A stretch of DNA of 6,301 nucleotides from Chloroflexota bacterium (GTDB taxonomy: Bacteria > Chloroflexota > Dormibacteria > CF-121): NCBI GenBank assembly GCA_005882525.1, contig VBGO01000153.1, positions 1 through 6,301 on the forward strand. The letters are read 5' to 3'. A program made the position numbers and the translations under genes. The notes beneath the pieces were generated by a model, which did no database searches, was not told the DNA's origin, and worked only from the letters and a program-made list of their open reading frames with translations. Shown in pieces: positions 1 to 4,802 of the stretch. Positions within the stretch are counted from its first letter, which is position 1, and each line of letters begins with the position of its first letter.

Positions 1-229
1 CCAGGTTTTGGAGCAGCACCTTGCGATCGGCGGCCATCTCCAGCTTGGCCAGCACTTTCGTCAGGTATCCGGGAAAGGCGGCCTCGAATTTGTAGTACTG
101 ACCCGCGTAGGCACGAAGATCATCCAGCGTCAGGTCGCCCGCGAGCCATCGCTGATAGAACGGATGCGCGAGGAGGCGACGGCCGGCAATCACCGCGTCA
201 ATCCGGGAAATCACTTGCTGCCCTACCAC
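1..229 (-). CDS. TenA/PqqC/CADD-like haem-oxygenase-fold protein, N-terminal part (cut by window edge)
   Basis: I translated the minus strand from a GTG at 227-229 and obtained 76 codons without a stop up to the left edge. The N-terminus reads VVGQQVISRIDAVIAGRRLL, followed by AHPFYQRWLAGDLTLDDLRA and then YAGQYYKFEAAFPGYLTKVL. The pattern of a short helix, HPFYQRW, then QYY and a FPGYL helix is what I know from the N-terminal part of TenA/PqqC/CADD-type proteins, often annotated as iron-containing redox enzyme or 'TenA family'. Known members include PqqC (last step of PQQ synthesis), thiaminase-II TenA, and chlamydial CADD, a self-sacrificing di-iron enzyme of p-aminobenzoate synthesis. Which activity applies here cannot be told, because the later metal-ligand helices lie outside the window. 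The start was chosen from an AAGGAG at 236-241, 6 nt before the GTG. No ATG lies in this frame in the upstream gap. Family membership is fairly sure; the function is open. Confidence 0.72.
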   Translation of the reverse strand, partial: MVGQQVISRIDAVIAGRRLLAHPFYQRWLAGDLTLDDLRAYAGQYYKFEAAFPGYLTKVLAKLEMAADRKVLLQNL

Positions 230-413
230 GACCTGCTCCTTCGTGAACGCGCCGACTCGATGCAGACGCAGCGAGCCTATCAGACTCGAGCGCGCAGGCC
301 CGTACTCTAGGCGCGTTGCTGAAGGCCTTCCAGCGCTTTCTCGTTTTCGGATCGGACGGTTGGGTGAAGGAGTCTGACGACCCGACCTGGGACTGATCGT
401 CGACTCGATGCCG
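230..413. other. Gap between proC and the TenA-like gene (184 bp), possible weak promoter
   Basis: No convincing gene was found here in any frame. On the minus strand a TAGAGT hexamer (304-309), identical to the -10 of the SBP56 promoter, could drive the downstream TenA-like gene. The sequence about 18 bp before it, CTGGAA, is a poor -35, so this is a guess. A 10-bp palindrome GAAGGCCTTC sits at 321-330 and lacks the loop and U-tract of a terminator. The gap is long enough that the TenA-like gene may have its own promoter rather than depend on proC, but readthrough cannot be excluded. Confidence 0.35.
236..241 (-). promoter_or_regulatory. Shine-Dalgarno AAGGAG that fixes the GTG start at 229
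   Basis: The minus strand reads AAGGAG, then CAGGTC, then GTG. This is a strong ribosome binding site at 6 nt spacing. It decides the start of the TenA-like gene, which has no ATG in frame. Confidence 0.65.
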
Positions 414-1316
414 TCAGCTGTCCGAACGCGGCGGCATCGGCTCCGGATCCTTTCCGGCACTGAGGCTGTCCGACAACGACATCGTGCGACGATAGGCGGC
501 CCAGACGGCATCGGCCAGCACCGTGCGCAAGCGGCCGCGCTCCAGCTCGTGCAGCGCCGCGGCCGACGTCCCGCCCGGCGAGGTCACCATGTCACGGAGC
601 TGGGCGGGATGCTTCTGGGTCCGCTCGGCGAACGCGACCGATCCCTTCAGCGTTTCGAGGACGAGGTCGTGCGCCAGGTGGCGTGGGAAGCCAAGGTGGA
701 CGGCGCTGTCGATCAGGGCCTCCATCACGAGGAAGACATAGGTCGGCCCGGTGCCGCTGACCGCGGTCGCCATCGCCACGAAACGCTCGTCGGCGACCTG
801 CAGTTCGTGGCCGAGCGCGCCGAGGAGGGCGCGGGCCTGCCCGCGGTGCGCCTCGGTCGCCTCCGGCGTCGCGTACCAGATGTTCACCCCTTCCCCGATC
901 TGGGCCGGCGTATTGGGCATCACCCGGACCAGGGCGCCGTGATCCAATCCCTGGCGAAGCGTCTGGGTCGTCGCCCCCGCGATGATCGAGATGACGAGCT
1001 TGTCCGGCGCGAGGCTGCCCCGCAGCTCGGCGAGCACCTCGGCCATCACCTGGGGCTTGATCCCGAGTACCACCACATCGCCACGCCTGGCCGCGTCAGC
1101 GTTGTCGGCGGTGACCTGGATCCGGTGCTTCTCGCCCAGGGCATGCCGGCGGTCGGCCCGCGGGTGGCTGGCGATGATCGACTCCGCCGGCACAAGATTG
1201 CGCTCCAGGACGCCGGCAATGATCGCCTCGGCCATCACCCCGGCGCCGATCACGCTCAGAGTCGATCCCCGCAGCGGACTCATCTGCGGATTGTACGAAC
1301 TCGATCTAGAATTCAT
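414..1316 (-). CDS. proC: Pyrroline-5-carboxylate reductase
   Basis: This enzyme reduces 1-pyrroline-5-carboxylate to L-proline with NAD(P)H in the cytosol, the last step of proline synthesis. The 300-residue translation carries the family marks in order: a Rossmann nucleotide-binding loop VIGAGVMAEAI (about 22-32), Asn72 at the dinucleotide site, LGIKPQVM (84-91), VISIIAG (108-114), RVMPNTPA (131-138), TAVSGTGPTYVF (184-195), and the C-terminal signature LRDMVTSPGGTSAAAL (240-255). The length is slightly above the usual 265-280. The excess is at both ends: 11 extra residues before Met12 and a Pro/Ser-rich tail of about 25. The ATG at 1316 has a GAGGG about 9 nt upstream. The ATG at 1283 (Met12) would give the more typical N-terminus but shows no clear ribosome site. 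It is divergent from the SBP56 gene. The identification is secure. Confidence 0.96.
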   Translation of the reverse strand: MNSRSSSYNPQMSPLRGSTLSVIGAGVMAEAIIAGVLERNLVPAESIIASHPRADRRHALGEKHRIQVTADNADAARRGDVVVLGIKPQVMAEVLAELRGSLAPDKLVISIIAGATTQTLRQGLDHGALVRVMPNTPAQIGEGVNIWYATPEATEAHRGQARALLGALGHELQVADERFVAMATAVSGTGPTYVFLVMEALIDSAVHLGFPRHLAHDLVLETLKGSVAFAERTQKHPAQLRDMVTSPGGTSAAALHELERGRLRTVLADAVWAAYRRTMSLSDSLSAGKDPEPMPPRSDS

Positions 1317-1345
1317 TTGACGGGGCCCTCGGTCTTCGGTAGAGT
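1317..1345 (+). promoter_or_regulatory. sigma70-type promoter of the SBP56-membrane protein operon
   Basis: A -35 hexamer TTGACG (1317-1322) and a -10 hexamer TAGAGT (1340-1345) are separated by exactly 17 bp. Transcription would start near 1352, giving an untranslated leader of about 57 nt before the ATG at 1409. The -35 abuts the start codon of the divergent proC. The pattern closely resembles the second promoter in this window (TTGACA-N17-TAGACT), which supports it as a house-style promoter of this genome. Confidence 0.6.
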
Positions 1346-1360
1346 GGCCCCACGGTTTTC

Positions 1361-1384
1361 TGACTATTTCGATCTAATTGGTCA
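1361..1384. promoter_or_regulatory. Imperfect 24-bp dyad, candidate operator between proC and SBP56
   Basis: Half-sites TGAC (1361-1364) and GTCA (1381-1384) flank a centre GATC (1371-1374). By hand count 9 of 12 base pairs of the dyad are symmetric. It lies about 9-33 bp after the predicted transcription start of the SBP56 operon, a position where a repressor would block elongation or promoter escape. It also overlaps a TTGACC (minus strand, 1385-1380) that could be a -35 for proC, although no good -10 follows. The binding protein is unknown. Confidence 0.4.
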
Positions 1385-1391
1385 ACAATCG

Positions 1392-1399
1392 GGGAGGGA
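1392..1399 (+). promoter_or_regulatory. Shine-Dalgarno of the SBP56 gene
   Basis: A purine-rich GGGAGGGA ends 9 nt before the ATG at 1409. It supports that start over any downstream Met. Confidence 0.6.
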
Positions 1400-1408
1400 A
1401 GCAATCAG

Positions 1409-2791
1409 ATGGCCACCTTATTGCGAGCGGATCCGACTTTCTACGCATCGCCCCGGCTGGCCGCCCAGGCACCGCCGGAAACGCTGGCTTATGTGGTCCT
1501 CGTCAACCCCGGCGAGGGGCCCGACGGCCTGGCCACCCTGGACGCGGACCGAAGCTCGAAGACGTACGGCGCGGTCCTCAACACGCTGACGACGACGCAC
1601 GCCGGTGATGAGCTCCACCACTTCGGTTGGAACGCCTGCAGCTCATCCCTTTGCCCCTACGCCGCGCATCCCCATGTGGAAAGGCGCTACCTGCTGGCGC
1701 CCGGCATCCGCTCGTCGCGGATCTACGTCATCGACACGAAGCCAGATCCGCGCGCGCCGCGCATCGTCAAGACCATCGAGCCGGAGGAAATCGCGAACCG
1801 GGCCGGCTACAGCCGCCCACACACCAGTCATTGCGGACCGGATGGGATCTACGTCAGCGCCCTCGGCTCCCCCACCGGCGACGGCCCCGGCGGCATCTTC
1901 ATCATCGATCACGACAGCTTCGATGTCCGCGGCCGCTGGGAGCTCGATCGCGGGCCGCAGTATCTCGCCTACGACTTCTGGTGGCACCTCGGCTACGACA
2001 CGATGGTCACCAGCGAGTGGGGCACGCCGAAGATGATCGAGAACGGCGTCAATCCCGAGATCCTGTTGAAAGGCGGCTACGGCCATCAACTGCACATCTG
2101 GGACCTGCCGAAGCGCCGCCATCGCCAGGTGATCGACCTGGGCGCGGAACAACAGATGGTGCTCGAATTGCGTCCGGCGCACGATCCCAGCAAGGCGTAC
2201 GGCTTCGTCGGTGTCGTGACCAGTTTGAAGGATCTGAGTGCGTCGGTCTGGGCCTGGTACCAGGACGGCACCACCTGGAAGGCCCGTAAGGTGATCGAGA
2301 TCCCGGCCGAGCCGGCCGATCCCGAGCAGCTGCCGCCCATCCTCAAGGGGTTCAAGGCCGTAGCGCCATTGGTGACCGACATCAACCTCTCCCTCGACGA
2401 CCGCTTCCTCTATGTCTCGTGCTGGGGCACCGGCGAATTTCTGCAATACGACGTCTCTGACCCGTTCAGCCCCAAAAAGACCGGATCCGTCCACCTGGGC
2501 GGCATCGTTCGCCGCGCCGCGCATCCGAATTCCGGGGCGCTCAACGGCGGTCCCCAGATGGTCGAGGTGAGCCGCGACGGTAAGCGCGTCTACGTCTCGA
2601 ACGGACTGTACAAAGCCTGGGACGATCAGTTCTATCCGGACGGGTTGAAGGGCTGGGTCGCCAAGCTCGACGCGGGAGACAACGGCGGGATCGAGTTCGA
2701 CCGCAAGTTCTTCGTGCAGTCGGAGCAGCGCTTCCACCAGGTTCACCTCGAGGGCGGCGACGCATCGTCCGACTCGTACTGCTTCGCTTGA
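1409..2791 (+). CDS. Selenium-binding protein 56 family / methanethiol oxidase-like
   Basis: This is a full-length 460-residue member of the SBP56 (SELENBP1) family; human SELENBP1 has 472. Characterised members are copper-dependent methanethiol oxidases that turn CH3SH and O2 into formaldehyde, H2S and H2O2. Family blocks are visible in order: DELHHFGWNACSS (67-79, the region of the human selenium-binding Cys57; Cys77 here), SSRIYVIDT (102-110), RPHTSHC (136-142), YDFWWHLGYDTMVTSEWGTP (188-207), QLHIWD (227-232), RPAH (255-258), TDINLSLDDRFLYVSCW (323-339), GGPQMVEVSRDGKRVYVS (380-397), AWDDQFYP (403-410), and near the C-terminus FHQVH...GGDASSDS (442-456). The histidine-rich blocks (His70/71, 138/141, 226/229, 258, 443/446) fit a metal site. 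I see no signal peptide, unlike the periplasmic Hyphomicrobium enzyme, so a cytosolic location is inferred. It is probably co-transcribed with the membrane protein 14 bp downstream. The family is certain; the substrate in this organism is inferred. Confidence 0.93.
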   Translation: MATLLRADPTFYASPRLAAQAPPETLAYVVLVNPGEGPDGLATLDADRSSKTYGAVLNTLTTTHAGDELHHFGWNACSSSLCPYAAHPHVERRYLLAPGIRSSRIYVIDTKPDPRAPRIVKTIEPEEIANRAGYSRPHTSHCGPDGIYVSALGSPTGDGPGGIFIIDHDSFDVRGRWELDRGPQYLAYDFWWHLGYDTMVTSEWGTPKMIENGVNPEILLKGGYGHQLHIWDLPKRRHRQVIDLGAEQQMVLELRPAHDPSKAYGFVGVVTSLKDLSASVWAWYQDGTTWKARKVIEIPAEPADPEQLPPILKGFKAVAPLVTDINLSLDDRFLYVSCWGTGEFLQYDVSDPFSPKKTGSVHLGGIVRRAAHPNSGALNGGPQMVEVSRDGKRVYVSNGLYKAWDDQFYPDGLKGWVAKLDAGDNGGIEFDRKFFVQSEQRFHQVHLEGGDASSDSYCFA

Positions 2792-2805
2792 GACGTTAGA
2801 ACCGT

Positions 2806-3450
2806 ATGACGGCCTGGTGGCCCTGGGATGTACTGATCATTCTCGGGGCCTACCATGGCTTGAACCCGGGGATGGGCTGGCTGTTCGCCGTCGCGCGGGG
2901 CTTGCAGGAACGACGCCGCTCCGCCGTCTGGGAATCGTTTCTTCCAATTGCCCTCGGCCACGAGGCCGCTATCGCCGTGATCGTGGTGCTGGTTGCCGTG
3001 GCCCAGTTCCTGATCGCGCCCCAAGCCCTGCGCATTGCCGGCGCGGTGATGCTCTTTGGATTCGCCCTTTACCGGCTCTGGCGCCGGCACGCGCATCCGC
3101 GCGGATTCGGCATGCGGATCGGGATTCGCGGACTCTTCGGCTGGTCGTTCCTGATGTCGTCGGCGCACGGCGCCGGGCTGATGCTGGTGCCCATCCTCTT
3201 GAAGCTGTCTCACACGGCGGGCGGAGGCCAGGATATGGCGTTGATCGCGTACACGGCGTCCTTCTCGCCATGGCAGGGACTGGCGGCTGCGAGTCTTCAT
3301 ACCGTTGCGTTGCTGATCGTGATGGCCCTGGTCGCGATCGTCGTTTATGAACGCTTTGGCGTCGGCTTCCTCCACCGAGCCTGGTTCAACGTCGACTTGC
3401 TGTGGACGGTGACGCTGCTGGCGGCCGGCGTCATCACGCTCTTCAGCTAA
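2806..3450 (+). CDS. Polytopic membrane protein of unknown function, paired with SBP56
   Basis: This is a 214-residue hydrophobic protein with five to six likely membrane helices (roughly 8-30, 45-70, 72-92, 112-134, 158-181, 196-213). An arginine-rich cytosolic loop lies at 90-108. Distinct motifs are AYHGLNPGMGW (15-25), LGHEAAI (50-56), SSAHGAGLMLVP (118-129), SLHTVALL (163-170) and RAWFNVDLLW (191-200). His17, His52, His121 and His165 fall at or inside helices, which recalls metal-transport families such as NiCoT/UreH, but their HX4DH signature is absent. I recognise it only as a conserved hypothetical membrane protein. It starts 14 bp after the SBP56 stop with only a weak ribosome site, so translational coupling is likely. 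A role in metal supply to SBP56, or in export of its products, is inference from position and the histidines. Confidence 0.85.
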   Translation: MTAWWPWDVLIILGAYHGLNPGMGWLFAVARGLQERRRSAVWESFLPIALGHEAAIAVIVVLVAVAQFLIAPQALRIAGAVMLFGFALYRLWRRHAHPRGFGMRIGIRGLFGWSFLMSSAHGAGLMLVPILLKLSHTAGGGQDMALIAYTASFSPWQGLAAASLHTVALLIVMALVAIVVYERFGVGFLHRAWFNVDLLWTVTLLAAGVITLFS

Positions 3451-3515
3451 CCAGGGCCGGACCCGTCGGACGTGCTTGACAAACGAACGGATGTTCGCTA
3501 GACTAATACAGAATT
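3451..3515 (+). promoter_or_regulatory. sigma70-type promoter of the DUF222-HNH gene
   Basis: The -35 TTGACA (3476-3481) matches the consensus. After exactly 17 bp comes -10 TAGACT (3499-3504). Transcription is expected near 3510-3512, only about 4-6 nt before the GTG at 3516, and no Shine-Dalgarno precedes that codon. The transcript is therefore probably leaderless or nearly so. The stretch 3451-3475 shows no clear terminator for the upstream operon. Confidence 0.75.
3484..3497. promoter_or_regulatory. LexA (SOS) box
   Basis: The 14 bp CGAACGGATGTTCG form a perfect 5-bp inverted repeat CGAAC/GTTCG around GGAT. This fits the Gram-positive LexA half-site pattern CGAAC-RNRY-GTTCG and the mycobacterial SOS box core. 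It lies wholly inside the 17-bp spacer between -35 and -10, so bound LexA would exclude RNA polymerase. No lexA gene is in the window; the match is by pattern only. Confidence 0.7.
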
Positions 3516-4802
3516 GTGGTAGTCGAGGAAGCGACCCGGCCGTTGAGTCCCGAGGTCACAGCCCTGCTCGGCGCGATCGAACGCTTCCGTCAGCGGCCGA
3601 GCGCCCACCGGGAGCCGGCCGAGCTCGCCGCCGAGCTGAAGGCCGTCCGGCACGGCCAGGACCTCCTGGATCTCGAGTTCTCGAAGATCGCCGCCCTGTT
3701 CCAGGAAACACAGGAATACGAGGACCAGGGCTCGGTGAGCCCCTTCGATTGGATCCGCCATCACTGCCGGATGTCCAGCTCGGCGGTCTGGGGTAACATC
3801 GCCGTCGGTCAGCACCTCGACGAACTGCCGGGCAGCGTATCGGCGGTAGAGAACGGCGAGATCGGCTTTTCCCACCTGGCGCTGATGGCCCGAACCGCCG
3901 AGGTGCTGGCAGGGTCCGAGACTGCGGCGCCCTTCGAGGAAACCGAGCTGCTCGAGAAGGCGCGCGAGTTCAGCGTCGGCCGTCTCTGGCATTTCTGTCA
4001 TCATCTGCGGCACGCGACCGACCCGGAGGGATTTGCGGCCCAGCAGAACCGGGCGACCGAGGCCCGCAGCCTGAAGCTGAGCCCATGTGAGGATGGCACG
4101 CTACTCCTCGAGGGCTGGCTGGACACGATCGGGGGCGGAGCGCTCCGGAGCGCGCTCGAGCCGCTGGCGCTGCCACACGGCGACCACGATGATCGCTGCC
4201 GAGAGCGCCGCTACGCCGATGCGCTCGTCGAGGTCATCACCCACGCCCAGGACATGGGCTCGCTGCCGCAGCGTCCGCACCTGCAGGTCACGGCGTCGCT
4301 CAACACACTGCGTGGAGAACCGGGTTCGCCGGCGGGTGACATGGAGTACTCGCTGCCCGTCTCGGCGGCGACGGTGCAGCGCCTGGCGTGTGACGGCACC
4401 ATCACCCGGGTGGTCTTCGGGCCGGAGTCGGTCGTGATCGATGTTGGCCGCGCGCGGCGCGTCGTCGCCGGTCCCACGCGTCGCGCCCTCAACGCCCGCG
4501 ACGGTCATTGCAAGTGGCCGCGCTGCGACCGGCCGGCATCCTGGAGCGACGCTCACCATGTCATCCACTGGACCAAGGGCGGCGAGACCGACCTCTCGAA
4601 CATGGTGCTGCTGTGCCACCGCCACCACTGGATGGCACACGAGGGTGGCTGGCAGTTGGTGCGTACCGACGAGGGCGAGGTGTTGGCCGTGCCACCCCGC
4701 CCACCGGGACTCGCTCGCGCCGCCGATGTCCCGGATCAGGTCGAAGCGGCCCGCCGGTTCGTGGATCAGTTCGCCGGCGACCGCGTGATGGGCGCGGGCT
4801 AG
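3516..4802 (+). CDS. DUF222 domain / HNH endonuclease-like protein (13E12-repeat type)
   Basis: The protein has 428 residues. An N-terminal DUF222-type helical region (about 35-300) contains a WIRHHCRMSSSAV-like block (79-91) and GEIGFSHL (114-121). It is followed by a C-terminal HNH nuclease motif: C332-x4-C337, DAHHVIHW (345-352), GGETDLSNMVLLCHRHH (355-371) and His375. Cys332, Cys337, Cys367 and His370 look like the structural zinc site, with His347/348, Asn362 and His371 as HNH-type catalytic candidates, so the nuclease appears intact. This architecture is known from the abundant actinobacterial 13E12-repeat family; its biological role is not settled. The GTG at 3516 was chosen because the frame's only promoter sits directly before it. 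A TTG at 3543 is an alternative. Promoter and SOS box imply DNA-damage induction. It ends in a 4-bp overlap with convergent gltB. The architecture is secure; the role is unknown. Confidence 0.92.
   Translation: MVVEEATRPLSPEVTALLGAIERFRQRPSAHREPAELAAELKAVRHGQDLLDLEFSKIAALFQETQEYEDQGSVSPFDWIRHHCRMSSSAVWGNIAVGQHLDELPGSVSAVENGEIGFSHLALMARTAEVLAGSETAAPFEETELLEKAREFSVGRLWHFCHHLRHATDPEGFAAQQNRATEARSLKLSPCEDGTLLLEGWLDTIGGGALRSALEPLALPHGDHDDRCRERRYADALVEVITHAQDMGSLPQRPHLQVTASLNTLRGEPGSPAGDMEYSLPVSAATVQRLACDGTITRVVFGPESVVIDVGRARRVVAGPTRRALNARDGHCKWPRCDRPASWSDAHHVIHWTKGGETDLSNMVLLCHRHHWMAHEGGWQLVRTDEGEVLAVPPRPPGLARAADVPDQVEAARRFVDQFAGDRVMGAG
4799..4802. other. CTAG shared as the stop codons of two convergent genes
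   Basis: The HNH gene ends with TAG at 4800-4802 on the plus strand. gltB ends with TAG at 4801-4799 on the minus strand. The palindrome CTAG supplies both. There is no space for an intergenic terminator, so transcripts of one gene must run into the other. Confidence 0.9.

Noticed and set aside
321..330. GAAGGCCTTC palindrome downstream of proC as terminator
   Set aside because: It has no loop, no T-tract and only 10 bp.
1322..1351. GGGGCC...GGCCCC inverted repeat around the -10 of the SBP56 promoter
   Set aside because: Arms are only 6 bp of pure G/C with an 18-nt spacer in a GC-rich region. It is expected by chance and does not look like a terminator or operator.
408..1589. 393-codon plus-strand frame opposite proC
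   Set aside because: It lies antisense to a certain proC and runs into the SBP56 gene in another frame; its composition is Arg/His/Gly-rich, typical of a high-GC shadow frame, with no recognisable domain.
1643..2746. 367-codon minus-strand frame opposite SBP56
   Set aside because: It is a mirror of the SBP56 coding sequence. It shows no motif or ribosome site, and such long antisense frames are common at this GC content.
2743..3375. 210-codon minus-strand frame opposite the membrane protein
   Set aside because: The polar, low-complexity translation is a complement of hydrophobic codons; no supporting signal was seen.
4101..4640. 179-codon minus-strand frame opposite the HNH gene
   Set aside because: It is antisense to the DUF222-HNH coding sequence and no family was recognised.
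3451..4802. HNH gene as part of an insertion sequence or phage remnant
   Set aside because: I saw no flanking direct or inverted repeats, no integrase, and no shift in base or codon use relative to neighbours.
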